A stretch of 64,000 nt of DNA from Curtobacterium sp. L6-1 (GCF_018885305.1 NZ_CP076544.1:2976001-3040000); one strand, 5' to 3'. Shown: positions 55,873 through 64,000, numbered from the stretch's first letter. Notes: generated from the letters alone by a model not told the origin. Program-made: numbers and translations.

Positions 55873-58365
55873 GTGAAGCGAGGGAAGCTGCGGGTGCTGC
55901 TCGGTGCGGCCCCCGGCGTGGGCAAGACGTACACGATGCTCGAGGAGGGGCGTCGGATGGCCGACCACGGCCGGGACGTGGTCGTCGCCGTCGTCGAGAC
56001 CCACGGCCGCGCCGCCACGGCCGCGCTGGTCGACGGGCTCGAGGTCGTCCCCCGCCGCGCCGTCGAGCACCGGGGTGTGGAGCTCGACGACATGGACCTC
56101 GAGGCCGTGCTCGCCCGCCGGCCCGAGGTCGCCCTCGTCGACGAACTCGCCCACACCAACGCCCCCGGCAGCCCGCACGAGAAGCGCTGGCAGGACGTCG
56201 AGGCGCTCCGGGCAGCGGGCATCGACGTCATCTCCACCGTGAACGTGCAGCACATGCAGTCCCTCGGCGACGTCGTCCGCGAGATCACGGGCACCGTCCA
56301 GCGCGAGACCGTCCCCGACGCCGTGGTGCGGGCCGCCGACCAGATCGAGGTCGTCGACCTGTCGCCGCAGGCCCTCCGTGACCGGCTCTCCGACGGGCTC
56401 GTGTACCCGGCCGCCCGGGTCGACGCGGCCCTGTCGAACTACTTCCGCCTCGGCAACCTCACCGCCCTCCGCGAGATCGCCCTGCTCTGGCTCGCCGACG
56501 AGGTCGACGACGCACTCAAGCGCTACCGCGCCGAGCACGGCATCGCGAACCGCTGGGAGACCCGAGAGCGCGTCCTCGTCGCCCTGACGGGAGGCCCGGA
56601 GGGCGAGACCCTGCTCCGTCGCGGCGCCCGCATCGCGGCCCGGTCCGCCGGCGGCGAGCTCGCCGCCGTGCACGTCACGACGAACGACGGCCTGCGCGAA
56701 CGCCACCCGGGCGCGCTCGGCACGCAGCGCGCCCTGCTCGAACAGCTCGGCGGGACCTACCACCAGGTCGTCGGCGACGACGTGCCGACGACGCTCGTCC
56801 GGTTCGCCCGGTCGATCGACGCCACCCAGATCGTGATCGGCATCAGCCGTCGGAGCCGGCTGGCCGCGGCCATCACCGGCCCGGGCATCGGCAGCACCGT
56901 GATCCGCGAGTCGGGCGACATCGACGTGCACGTCGTCACGCACGAACGCGCCGGCGGCGGCGTCGCCCTGCCGAAGCTCGGCGGCAGCCTGTCGCGCTCC
57001 CGGATCGTGGCCGCGTTCCTGCTGTCCCTGGTCGCCGGACCGCTCCTGACCTGGGCGCTCTCGCTCGCCGACGACCCGGACTCGATCACCGTCGACGTCC
57101 TCGCGTACCAGCTGCTCGTGCTCGTCGTCGCGCTGATCGGCGGGATGCTGCCGGCCGTGTTCGCCGCGGTGCTGTCCGGGCTGAGCCTCGACTTCTTCTT
57201 CGTCCGACCCCTGCACCAGGTCACCGTCCAGCAGCCCTGGCACCTGTTCGCGCTCGTCATGTACGTCGTCAGCGCCGTGCTCGTGAGCTTCGTCGTCGAC
57301 CGGTCGGCCCGACGCTCCCGCACCGCCCGCCGAGCCGCCGCCGAGTCCGGGCTGCTCGTCGGGATCGCCGGCAGCGTCCTCCGCGGCGACGACGCACTCC
57401 AGGCCCTCGTCGAGCGCACCCGCGAGGCGTTCGGCTTCGCCGGCGTGCGCGTCCGGCAGGGCGACGAGGTGCAGGCCACGTCCGGGACGTTCGGCGACGT
57501 GGCGGACACGGCCACGAGCCTCCCGTCCGGGGCCGTGCTCGAGTTCGCCGGCGCGCCCGACGACCCGACTCAGCGTCGGCTGCTGCGCGTCGTCGAGCAG
57601 CAGCTCGACGCCGCCCTGGAGCACCGGCAGCTCACCCGAACCGCGGTCGACGCGGAACGCATCGCGGCCGTCGACCGGGTGCGGAGCGCCATCCTCGCGG
57701 CCGTCAGCCACGACGTGCGGCGGCCGATCGCCGCCGCCTCGGCCGCCGTGCAGTCGCTCCGGGCGCGCGACGTCAGGTTGGGCGAGGCCGACCGGGAGGC
57801 GCTGCTCGCCACCGCCGACGAGAGCCTGCGACAGCTCGCCGTGCTGCTGGCCGACCTGCTCGACGTGAGTCGGGTACAGGCCGGGGTGCTCGCCGCCTCA
57901 CCCGTGCCGACCTCGCTCGACACCGTCGTCGCTCCCGCCCTCGACGAGCTCGAGCTCGGACCGGAGGACGTCGACCTCGACCTGCCCGCCGAGCTCCCGC
58001 CCGTCCTGGCGGACCCGGTGCTGCTCCAGCGGGTCGTCGTGAACCTGCTCGCGAACGCCGTCCGGTACTCGCCCGACGACCAGCGCGTCCGCATCGCCGC
58101 CAGCGCCTTCGCGGGCGGCGTCGAACTGCGCGTCGCCGACCGGGGCCCCGGCATCCCGGAGGACCGGCGCGAAGACGTGTTCCAGCCGTTCCAGCGGCTC
58201 GGCGACACCGACAACGACACGGGACTCGGACTCGGGCTGGCCCTCGCCCGCGGGTTCACCGAGGGCATGGGCGGCACGATCGAGGTCGACGACACCCCGG
58301 GTGGTGGTCTCACCGTCGTGGTGCGGCTGCCGATCGCCGGACACCTGGGAGTGGTGGGACGATGA
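55873..58365 (+). CDS. kdpD: KdpD sensor histidine kinase
   Basis: The 830-residue protein has the KdpD N-terminal ATP-binding domain (Walker A GAAPGVGKT near 11, AHTNAPGSPHEKRWQDV), a universal-stress-protein domain (about 235-365, where c-di-AMP binds in some relatives), four membrane helices with DUF4118 (about 380-475), a GAF-like region and a kinase core: VSHDVRRPI with His near 613, NLLANAVRYSP, DRGPGIP and GLGLGLALARG. The H-box has RRP where RTP is usual. It senses potassium limitation or turgor. The GTG at 55873 follows GGAGAGGA. Contains GACGGGAGGC and GCCTCCCGTC once each. Confidence 0.96.
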   Translation: MKRGKLRVLLGAAPGVGKTYTMLEEGRRMADHGRDVVVAVVETHGRAATAALVDGLEVVPRRAVEHRGVELDDMDLEAVLARRPEVALVDELAHTNAPGSPHEKRWQDVEALRAAGIDVISTVNVQHMQSLGDVVREITGTVQRETVPDAVVRAADQIEVVDLSPQALRDRLSDGLVYPAARVDAALSNYFRLGNLTALREIALLWLADEVDDALKRYRAEHGIANRWETRERVLVALTGGPEGETLLRRGARIAARSAGGELAAVHVTTNDGLRERHPGALGTQRALLEQLGGTYHQVVGDDVPTTLVRFARSIDATQIVIGISRRSRLAAAITGPGIGSTVIRESGDIDVHVVTHERAGGGVALPKLGGSLSRSRIVAAFLLSLVAGPLLTWALSLADDPDSITVDVLAYQLLVLVVALIGGMLPAVFAAVLSGLSLDFFFVRPLHQVTVQQPWHLFALVMYVVSAVLVSFVVDRSARRSRTARRAAAESGLLVGIAGSVLRGDDALQALVERTREAFGFAGVRVRQGDEVQATSGTFGDVADTATSLPSGAVLEFAGAPDDPTQRRLLRVVEQQLDAALEHRQLTRTAVDAERIAAVDRVRSAILAAVSHDVRRPIAAASAAVQSLRARDVRLGEADREALLATADESLRQLAVLLADLLDVSRVQAGVLAASPVPTSLDTVVAPALDELELGPEDVDLDLPAELPPVLADPVLLQRVVVNLLANAVRYSPDDQRVRIAASAFAGGVELRVADRGPGIPEDRREDVFQPFQRLGDTDNDTGLGLGLALARGFTEGMGGTIEVDDTPGGGLTVVVRLPIAGHLGVVGR

Positions 58366-59048
58366 AGGTCCTGATCGCGGACGACGACGTGCAGCTGGTG
58401 CGGGCGCTCGCCGTGACGCTCGGAGCGCGTGGGTACGAGGTCGTCACCGCCCGGGACGGCCGCGCGGCCATCGACGCCGTCATCACCGACCGACCCGACA
58501 TCGTCCTGCTCGACCTCGGGATGCCCCGGCTCGACGGCATCGGGGTGCTCGAGGGCATCCGCGGGTGGTCGCAGGTGCCGGTGCTCGTGCTCTCCGGGCG
58601 CACGGACTCGGGTGACAAGGTCGACGCGCTCGACGCCGGTGCCGACGACTACGTGACGAAGCCGTTCCAGATGGACGAGCTGCTCGCCCGGCTCCGCGCG
58701 CTCGGCCGCCGGCGGGTGCCCGCGGGTGGGGAGGCCGCGCCGACCATCCGCATCGGGGACCTCGTGGTGGACCTCGTCGCGAAGCAGGTCACCGCGCCCG
58801 ACGGACCGGCGATCCGGCTGACCCCGACGGAGTGGCGGCTGCTCGAGGTGCTCGTGACGAACCCCGACCGGTTGCTCACGCGCGAGATGCTGCTGACCGA
58901 GGTGTGGGGGCCGACGCACGGCAACGACTCGGGCTACCTGCGGCTGTACATGGCGCAGTTGCGGCGGAAGCTCGAACCGGAACCCTCGCACCCGCGCTAC
59001 CTGGTCACCGAGTCGGGGATGGGCTACCGGTTCGCCCCGGCCGGCTGA
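58362..59048 (+). CDS. kdpE: KdpE response regulator
   Basis: The 228-residue OmpR/PhoB-type regulator has a receiver domain (DDD near 8-10, VLLDLGMPRLDG with Asp near 49, VTKPFQMDEL with Lys near 100) and a winged-helix output domain (LTPTEWRLLEVLV, YLRLYMAQLRRKLEPEPSHPRYLVTESGMGYRF). It should activate kdpFABC when phosphorylated by KdpD. ATG overlaps the kdpD stop by four bases. Confidence 0.96.
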   Translation: MKVLIADDDVQLVRALAVTLGARGYEVVTARDGRAAIDAVITDRPDIVLLDLGMPRLDGIGVLEGIRGWSQVPVLVLSGRTDSGDKVDALDAGADDYVTKPFQMDELLARLRALGRRRVPAGGEAAPTIRIGDLVVDLVAKQVTAPDGPAIRLTPTEWRLLEVLVTNPDRLLTREMLLTEVWGPTHGNDSGYLRLYMAQLRRKLEPEPSHPRYLVTESGMGYRFAPAG

Positions 59049-59085
59049 TCCGCCGCGTCGTCGCGGATCGCGCCAGGGCGCGCGC

Positions 59086-60009
59086 TCAGCCGGCGTGCGC
59101 GTGCGCCGCGAGCTCCGCGCGGGTCCGGGCGCCGTGCTTCCGGAGCAGGTTCGCCACGTGGTACTTCACCGTGTTCACGCTGATGCCGAGCCCGTCGGCG
59201 ATCTCGCGGTTGCCCACGCCGGTCGCGACGAGCCGCAGGACGTCGAGCTCGCGCGGGGTCAGGTCGGAGTCCTCGGGCGAGGGCACCGAACCGATCGGCG
59301 GGTCGAGCGGCACGGTCACGTCGAGGACGGACCCCCAGCCCGGCGTCGAGTCCACCCGCATCTGGCCGGCGAGTGCCGCGACCCGTTCGGCGATCGGCCG
59401 CATGGCGTCGTCCTGGGCGTCGTGCGTGCCGGCGCCGTCGTCGCGCAGCTGCATGAGCAGGTTCCGCCCGTCGCAGTCCCACTGGATCCGGACCCGTCCG
59501 GCGGACCCCTCGTCGACGAGGGTGAGCACCGCCGTCCGGACGATCGCCCGGGCGGCGTGCGCGACGTCGCCGGGCAGCGCACGTCCGGTCGCCGGTGGTT
59601 CCACGAACTGCACGTCGAGGTCGCCGAACCGCACGAGGGGGCGCAGGTCGGCGCGGAGGCGCGAGAACGCCCCGGCGACGGGCTCGAGCAGCACCTCGCG
59701 CTGCCGGTCCGTCGAGGTGCGCAGGTCGACGAGGGCGGCGGACGCGATCTCCACCGCCTCGGCCCGTGCGGCGGCGTCGCCCACCCGCGGGGAGCGCAGG
59801 ACCGCGAGGACGGACTCGAGCGTCAGGGTGTGGCGGTCGGCCTGGTCGGCCAGCACGCGGGCCTGCTCGGCGGCGTCGGCCCGGTTCGGGTGCCCCGGGT
59901 CGCGTGACGACGTCGGCAGCGCTGGAGCGGAGGCCCGACCCGGCCCCGGGACCGCCGTCACCGAGGTGTCGGGGGTGATGCGGGCCTCCCGGCCGGTCGA
60001 TGCGTCCAC
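59086..60009 (-). CDS. Fused histidine-kinase-like ATPase and LuxR regulator
   Basis: The 307-residue protein has helical parts (about 35-105, with a DRQREVLLEPVAGAF-type coiled region), then an HATPase-like domain (about 125-235: RIQWDCDGRNLLMQLRDDGAG, then RVAALAGQMRVDSTPGWGSVLDV, resembling NarL-type kinases of the DesK group) and a C-terminal LuxR HTH (about 248-300: LTPRELDVLRLVATGVGNREIADGL, SVNTVKYHVANLLRKHG). No phosphoacceptor His is obvious and no receiver domain is present. The GTG at 60009 has TAGGTT seven bases upstream. It is divergent from hxlBA and probably regulates it. Confidence 0.82.
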   Translation of the reverse strand: MDASTGREARITPDTSVTAVPGPGRASAPALPTSSRDPGHPNRADAAEQARVLADQADRHTLTLESVLAVLRSPRVGDAAARAEAVEIASAALVDLRTSTDRQREVLLEPVAGAFSRLRADLRPLVRFGDLDVQFVEPPATGRALPGDVAHAARAIVRTAVLTLVDEGSAGRVRIQWDCDGRNLLMQLRDDGAGTHDAQDDAMRPIAERVAALAGQMRVDSTPGWGSVLDVTVPLDPPIGSVPSPEDSDLTPRELDVLRLVATGVGNREIADGLGISVNTVKYHVANLLRKHGARTRAELAAHAHAG

Positions 60010-60123
60010 CGGGCCGAACCTACCCGCCCCGCCCGAGTGGGACGCCGTGGGCCATCCGAACGGGTGGGACGCCCGCCGTGTCGGGTAGCGGCGTACGGCG
60101 CACCGGGCGCGCACTCTTGACCC

Positions 60124-60696
60124 ATGACCCGACTGACGCTCGCCACCGCGCTCGACCTCGTGAGCCACGAACTCGACGACCTCGTCGACGGGGTGGCCGA
60201 GAGCGACCAGACGGTCGCGGACCGCGCACTCGACCTGCTCGACGGCGCCGAGCGCGTGTTCGTGCACGGCGCCGGCCGGTCCGGCCTCGCGCTCCGGATG
60301 ACCGCGATGCGATTCATGCACCTCGGGCTCGACGTGCACGTCGTCGGCGAGACCACGACCCCCGCGATCGAGGAGGGCAACGTCCTGCTCACCGCGAGCG
60401 GGTCGGGCACGACCGGCGGCATCGTGCAGGCCGCGCGCACGGCGGTCGACGTCGGTGCGCAGGTCGTCGCCGTGTCGACCACGTCCTCGTCCCCCCTCGC
60501 CGAGCTGGCCGAGGTCACCCTCGTGCTGCCGGCGGCGACGAAGACGGACCGCTCCGGGACCGCCTCGGCCCAGTACGCGGGCAGCCTGTTCGAGCAGGGC
60601 GTCGTCCTGCTCGGCGACGCGCTGTTCCACGCGCTCTGGCAGCGCAGCGGACACTCCGCCGACGACCTCTGGCCGCGGCACGCCAACCTCGAATGA
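60124..60696 (+). CDS. hxlB: 6-phospho-3-hexuloisomerase
   Basis: The 190-residue protein is a single SIS domain: VFVHGAGRSGLALRMTAMRF near residue 46, HVVGETTTPAIEEGNVLL, ASGSGTTGGIV and VSTTSSSPLAELA, ending in NAQYAG-type AQYAGSLFEQGV. It converts hexulose-6-phosphate to fructose-6-phosphate. CACTCT lies six bases upstream of the ATG. It precedes hxlA by 23 bases. Confidence 0.95.
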   Translation: MTRLTLATALDLVSHELDDLVDGVAESDQTVADRALDLLDGAERVFVHGAGRSGLALRMTAMRFMHLGLDVHVVGETTTPAIEEGNVLLTASGSGTTGGIVQAARTAVDVGAQVVAVSTTSSSPLAELAEVTLVLPAATKTDRSGTASAQYAGSLFEQGVVLLGDALFHALWQRSGHSADDLWPRHANLE

Positions 60697-60719
60697 CCCC
60701 CACGGAAGAAGGAACACCC

Positions 60720-61349
60720 ATGCAGCTCCAGTTCGCCATCGACACCCTCTCCACCGACACCGCCCTCGAGCTCGCCGCCGCGGCTGCCCCGCACGTCGAC
60801 ATCCTCGAGCTCGGCACGCCCCTCGTGAAGAGCGCCGGCGTCGCGGCCATCACCGCGATGAAGGATGCCCACCCGGACAAGATCGTGTTCGCCGACCTCA
60901 AGACGATGGACGCCGGTGAGCTCGAGGCCGACATGGCGTTCCAGGCCGGTGCCGACCTCGTCACCGTGCTCGGCGTCGCCGGGGACAGCACCATCGTCGG
61001 TGCCGTGAAGGCAGCGAAGAAGCACGGCAAGGGCATCGTCGTCGACCTGATCGGCGTCCCGGACAAGGCTGCCCGTGCCCGCGAGGTCACCGAGCTCGGC
61101 GTCGAGTTCGTCGAGGTGCACGCCGGCCTCGACGAGCAGGCCGAGGAGGGCTTCACCTTCGACACGCTCCTCGACGAGGGCAAGGCCTCGGGCGTGCCGT
61201 TCTCGATCGCCGGTGGCGTGAAGGCGTCCTCGGTCGCCTCGGTGAAGGCTGCCGGAGCCCGCGTCGCCGTCGCCGGCAGCGCGATCTACAGCGCCTCGGA
61301 CGTCGGTGCCGCTGCCGCCGAGATCCGCGCCGCGATCGACGCCGCGTAG
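60720..61349 (+). CDS. hxlA: 3-hexulose-6-phosphate synthase
   Basis: The 209-residue protein is a half-barrel of the OMP decarboxylase superfamily: MQLQFAIDTLSTDTALELA, DILELGTPLVKSAG, FADLKTMDAGELEADMAF (catalytic DxK), VTVLGVAGDSTIVGAVKAAKKHGK and VDLIGVPDKAARA. It condenses formaldehyde with ribulose-5-phosphate. GAAGAAGGAA serves as ribosome site. With hxlB it forms the fixation and isomerisation steps of the ribulose monophosphate pathway, here most likely for formaldehyde detoxification in a heterotroph. Confidence 0.97.
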   Translation: MQLQFAIDTLSTDTALELAAAAAPHVDILELGTPLVKSAGVAAITAMKDAHPDKIVFADLKTMDAGELEADMAFQAGADLVTVLGVAGDSTIVGAVKAAKKHGKGIVVDLIGVPDKAARAREVTELGVEFVEVHAGLDEQAEEGFTFDTLLDEGKASGVPFSIAGGVKASSVASVKAAGARVAVAGSAIYSASDVGAAAAEIRAAIDAA

Positions 61350-61393
61350 TCCTTCCGCACGACGCGGTTGCCTCGAAGCGCCGCGATGCCCAC

Positions 61394-61421
61394 GAGACGC
61401 CTCCGAATCCGGGGGCGTCTC
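61394..61421. repeat. 28-base palindromic element (GAGACGCC family)
   Basis: GAGACGCC-TCC, then GAATCC, then GGG-GGCGTCTC, like the elements at 35029 and 16377. Two further GGCGTCTC cores follow at 61433 and 61452. It lies between hxlA and the response regulator gene. Confidence 0.78.
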
Positions 61422-61483
61422 GTGCTGTCCGGGGCGTCTCCGGCTGACGGGGGCGTCTCGGCAGCCGGGAGGCCCGTGGCGGG

Positions 61484-61500
61484 CTTCAGCGCCGGTTCAG
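61484..61500 (+). promoter_or_regulatory. Direct repeat upstream of the response regulator gene
   Basis: CTTCAG (61484-61489) and GTTCAG (61495-61500) are spaced by 11 bp, one helical turn, as expected for an OmpR-type regulator dimer. CATGCT (61511-61516) follows as -10 with the ATG six bases on. The same arrangement is found at 63560-63576. Confidence 0.65.
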
Positions 61501-61522
61501 GCCGCGCCGCCATGCTCGGACG

Positions 61523-62200
61523 ATGCGTGTGCTGGTGGTCGACGACGAGGTCCGGCTCGCCGAGGGCATCCGGAAGGGCCTGCAGGCCGAGGGCTTCGCG
61601 GTCGACGTCGCCCACGACGGTGTCGACGGCCTCTGGTACGCCCGCGAGAACCCGTACGACGCCATCGTGCTCGACCTCATGATGCCGGGCATGAGCGGCT
61701 GGAAGGTCTGCGAGACCCTGCGCGCCGAGCAGGACTGGACGCCCGTGCTCATGCTCACCGCGAAGGACGGCGAGTGGGACCAGGTGGACGCCCTCGACGC
61801 CGGCGCCGACGACTACGTGACGAAGCCGTTCTCGTTCCCGGTGCTCGTCGCACGGCTCCGCGCGCTCGTCCGGCGCGGGTCCCGGGAGCGGCCCACGGTC
61901 CTCCAGGCCGGTGACCTGCGCTTGGACCCCGCGGAGCGACGGGTCTGGCGGGGCGAGGTCCTGCTCGACCTGACCAGCCGGGAGTTCACGGTCCTCGAGT
62001 ACCTGATGCGCCACCTCGGGCAGGTGCTGTCCAAGCGCGACGTCATCGCGAACGTCTGGGACGACGACTTCGCGGGGGACCCGAACATCGTCGAGGTGTA
62101 CGTCGGGCACCTCCGACGGACGGTCGACCGACCGTTCGGCCGGAACGCCATCGAGACCGTCCGCGGGGCCGGCTACCGCCTCGCCGCCGACGGTGGCTGA
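61523..62200 (+). CDS. OmpR-type response regulator
   Basis: The 225-residue protein has a receiver domain (DDE near 7-9, VLDLMMPGMSG with Asp near 51, VTKPFSFPVL with Lys near 101) and a winged helix (LTSREFTVLEYLM, SKRDVIANVWDDDFAGDPNIVEVYVGHLRR). The DPNIVEVYVGHLR sequence places it close to the CutR/TcrA-like group. Start pattern CATGCT plus six bases. A direct repeat at 61484-61500 suggests autoregulation. Confidence 0.93.
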   Translation: MRVLVVDDEVRLAEGIRKGLQAEGFAVDVAHDGVDGLWYARENPYDAIVLDLMMPGMSGWKVCETLRAEQDWTPVLMLTAKDGEWDQVDALDAGADDYVTKPFSFPVLVARLRALVRRGSRERPTVLQAGDLRLDPAERRVWRGEVLLDLTSREFTVLEYLMRHLGQVLSKRDVIANVWDDDFAGDPNIVEVYVGHLRRTVDRPFGRNAIETVRGAGYRLAADGG

Positions 62201-63530
62201 CCGGTCGCGTCCGTCCCGCCGCCCCCGGTCCATCCGGGCGCGCGCGACGGGAGGCGCGGCACTCGTCGTCTTCGTCGCCCTCGTCCTCGGGGCGGTCGCG
62301 TTCGTCGGGGTCCTCCGGACCTCGCTCGTCGACGGCGTGCGGTCGACCGCCGAGCAGGGCCTGGACAGCCTGACCGCCCGGGTCGAGGCGGACGGGACGG
62401 CGGCCGTGCGCGCCGAGGACGACGACGTGCTCGCGCAGCTGCAGGACGGGGACGGCCGCGTGCTGGCCCGCGCGGAGGACAGCCCGGACCGGCCGCTCGC
62501 CGCCGCCGAGGAGTCCCGGTACCGGCACGACGGCGAGCGGTGGCTGCTCGTCGCCGACGACGTGTCGCTCCCCGGCGGCGGGGACGGCGTGCTCGTCGTC
62601 GGTGCGTCGCTCGAGGACGCCGACACCGCCACCCGGACGGTCACCGTGCTCGTGGCCGCCGCGGTCCCGGTCGTCGTGGCACTCATGTCGCTCGTGACCT
62701 GGATCGTCGTCGGCCGCGCCCTCCGACCGGTCGACCGGATGCGCCGCGAGGTCGACGAGGTCGAGGGCACGAACCTGCACGCCCGCGTCGACGAACCGGG
62801 CTCCGGGGACGAGGTCGACCGGCTCGCCGTGACCATGAACCGGATGCTCGGACGGCTCGAGGCGTCCCAGCAGGCACAGCGGCAGTTCGTGTCCGACGCC
62901 TCACACGAGCTCCGGTCCCCGCTCGCCACGATCCGGCAGCACGCCGAGGTCGCCCGCGCGCACCCGGAGGTCACCGACACCCGGGAGCTGGCCGACGTGG
63001 TGCTCGACGAGGGAGCCCGACTGCAGGAGCTCGTCGAGTCGCTGCTCCTGCTCACGCGGGTGGACGAGCGCGGGCGCGAGCGGGACCGTGCGGTCGACCT
63101 CGACGACCTGGTCTTCGCGGAGGCGTCCCGGCCGCGGTCCGCGATGGCCGTCCCCATCGACGTGTCCGGCGTCGCTCCGGCCCGGGTGCGCGGCGACGAC
63201 CGGCTGCTCGGGCGGGTGGTGCGGAACCTCGTGGACAACGCGGTCCGGCACGCGGACCACGCGGTGGTCGTCACGCTCGCCGCCGACGGTGGGGCAGCTG
63301 TCCTGACCGTGGACGACGACGGGCGCGGTGTCCCTGAGGCCGACCGCGCCCGCGTCTTCGAGCGCTTCGTCCGGCTCGACGAGGGGCGGGCGCGTGATGC
63401 GGGCGGGTCCGGGCTGGGGCTCGCGATCGTCGACGCCGTCGTCCGCGGGCACGGCGGCAGCGTTGCGGTGTCCACGGCGCCCGGTGGCGGCGCCCGTTTC
63501 ACGGTGCGGCTGCCGGCCGAGCAGGACTGA
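62193..63530 (+). CDS. Sensor histidine kinase
   Basis: The 445-residue kinase has a first membrane helix (about 20-45), an extracytoplasmic sensor (about 46-148, acidic), a second helix (about 150-175), a HAMP domain with RALRPVDRMRREVDEVEG, and a kinase core: SDASHELRSPLATIRQHAEV (His near 237), RNLVDNAVRHAD, DDDGRGVPEADR and GGSGLGLAIVDAVV. The GTG at 62193 overlaps the regulator gene by eight bases. It should phosphorylate the upstream regulator. GACGGGAGGC occurs at 62246-62255 in the first codons. Confidence 0.94.
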   Translation: MADRSRPSRRPRSIRARATGGAALVVFVALVLGAVAFVGVLRTSLVDGVRSTAEQGLDSLTARVEADGTAAVRAEDDDVLAQLQDGDGRVLARAEDSPDRPLAAAEESRYRHDGERWLLVADDVSLPGGGDGVLVVGASLEDADTATRTVTVLVAAAVPVVVALMSLVTWIVVGRALRPVDRMRREVDEVEGTNLHARVDEPGSGDEVDRLAVTMNRMLGRLEASQQAQRQFVSDASHELRSPLATIRQHAEVARAHPEVTDTRELADVVLDEGARLQELVESLLLLTRVDERGRERDRAVDLDDLVFAEASRPRSAMAVPIDVSGVAPARVRGDDRLLGRVVRNLVDNAVRHADHAVVVTLAADGGAAVLTVDDDGRGVPEADRARVFERFVRLDEGRARDAGGSGLGLAIVDAVVRGHGGSVAVSTAPGGGARFTVRLPAEQD

Positions 63531-63559
63531 CCGGGCACACCGGGGCCGGTCCCAGGGCG

Positions 63560-63576
63560 CTTCAGGTCTGCTTCAG
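63560..63576 (+). promoter_or_regulatory. Direct repeat upstream of the lipoprotein gene
   Basis: CTTCAG at 63560-63565 and 63571-63576, spaced by 11 bp, then CAGGGT (63588-63593) as -10 and the ATG after six bases. The geometry copies that of the regulator promoter at 61484. Confidence 0.65.
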
Positions 63577-63599
63577 TGCCCGCGACCCAGGGTGGTCAC

Positions 63600-64000
63600 A
63601 TGCAGACCACGACGAAGACCACCGCCCGCCGCGTCGCCCTCCTCACCGCACTCCCCCTCGTCGGGGCCCTGGTGCTCGCCGGGTGCGCGACGGACGACGA
63701 CGACCGCGACGACATGGCCGCCCCCGCCGTCTCCGCCCCGGCTGCGTCCGCCCCGTCCGTCTCCGCGACCGAGGGCACCGGTACCGGTACGACCGCCGCC
63801 GACGGGAAGTCCCTCGCCGCCGCAGCCGCGACCGCACGCACGGCCGTCGGCTCGGGCACCGTCACCTCGATCGAGCAGGAGGCCGGCGGCACCTCGTGGG
63901 AGGTCGTCGTCGTCACCGCCGACGGCAACGAGCAGGAGGTGCACGTCGCCGCGGACGGGAAGCGCACCACCGCTGGTCCGACGAAGGAGACCTCGGACGC
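63600..64000 (+). CDS. PepSY-like lipoprotein (partial, runs off the window)
   Basis: The first 133 codons are visible. MQTTTKTTARRVALLTALPL leads to the lipobox LVLAGC (Cys near 29), then an acidic DDDDRDD stretch, an Ala/Ser/Pro/Thr linker, and GKSLAAAAATARTAVGSGTVT followed by IEQEAGGTSWEVVVVTADG, the usual look of a PepSY domain repeat. Such small lipoproteins are typical targets of the neighbouring two-component system. The 3' end is outside the window. Confidence 0.8.
   Translation, partial: MQTTTKTTARRVALLTALPLVGALVLAGCATDDDDRDDMAAPAVSAPAASAPSVSATEGTGTGTTAADGKSLAAAAATARTAVGSGTVTSIEQEAGGTSWEVVVVTADGNEQEVHVAADGKRTTAGPTKETSD

Overview
The window is about 64 kb of very GC-rich DNA whose gene content, small spacings, GTG/ATG starts and TANNNT elements directly in front of start codons point to an actinobacterium of the family Microbacteriaceae; the combination of a monomeric isocitrate dehydrogenase, kdpFABC-DE, hxlAB and the repeated GACGGGAGGC hairpins makes a Curtobacterium-like organism my best guess (inference, not a database result). 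It looks like ordinary chromosome: no rRNA, tRNA, CRISPR array, integrase, transposase or prophage gene was seen.

Layout. 1-4.6 kb: a small membrane protein, then an FtsX-type ABC exporter (permease, ATPase) translationally coupled to a PadR repressor with a twin palindromic operator. 4.7-10.6 kb: two aldo/keto reductases, a YdeI-like protein, a hotdog thioesterase, an FBP-type zinc-finger protein, a methyltransferase and an XRE/MmyB regulator. 10.8-16.2 kb: a CNNM/CorC-type membrane protein, a secreted M23 peptidase, an unknown protein and the monomeric NADP-isocitrate dehydrogenase. 16.2-16.5 kb: a large inverted array of 19-bp units. 16.5-23.4 kb: a DUF3817 membrane protein, a Gfo/Idh/MocA-ThuA-GAF/PP2C-like operon, hypothetical proteins and an APH-like kinase. 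23.6-27.4 kb: an OpuC-type osmoprotectant ABC importer. 27.5-32.2 kb: a ROK repressor next to a monosaccharide ABC importer. 32.4-37.4 kb: a phytoene-dehydrogenase-like FAD enzyme with an SRPBCC partner, a shikimate-dehydrogenase-like enzyme, a quinone-oxidoreductase-like enzyme and PspC. 37.6-44.2 kb: L-serine dehydratase, a Pol I-like DNA polymerase, a PAP2 phosphatase, a Ser/Thr kinase and several small acidic proteins. 44.3-50.8 kb: a third aldo/keto reductase, a maltokinase-cap-like protein, RlmA, a WYL regulator facing a VOC protein, and a SulP transporter. 51.1-59.0 kb: the complete Kdp potassium uptake operon with its KdpD/KdpE two-component system. 59.1-61.3 kb: hxlBA of the ribulose monophosphate pathway facing a fused ATPase-LuxR regulator. 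61.5-64 kb: an OmpR-type two-component system and the start of a lipoprotein gene that carries the same direct repeat as the regulator gene.

Three sequence-level patterns run across the genes. First, the 10-mer GACGGGAGGC (or its complement) forms most intergenic terminator-like hairpins and also occurs singly inside coding regions. Second, a palindromic GAGACGCC...GGCGTCTC repeat family occupies three intergenic sites. Third, at least 18 start codons have a TANNNT element 6-7 bases upstream, as expected for leaderless mRNAs. Short tandem duplications also recur across or next to stop codons, the clearest being a 41-bp minisatellite at the end of pspC.
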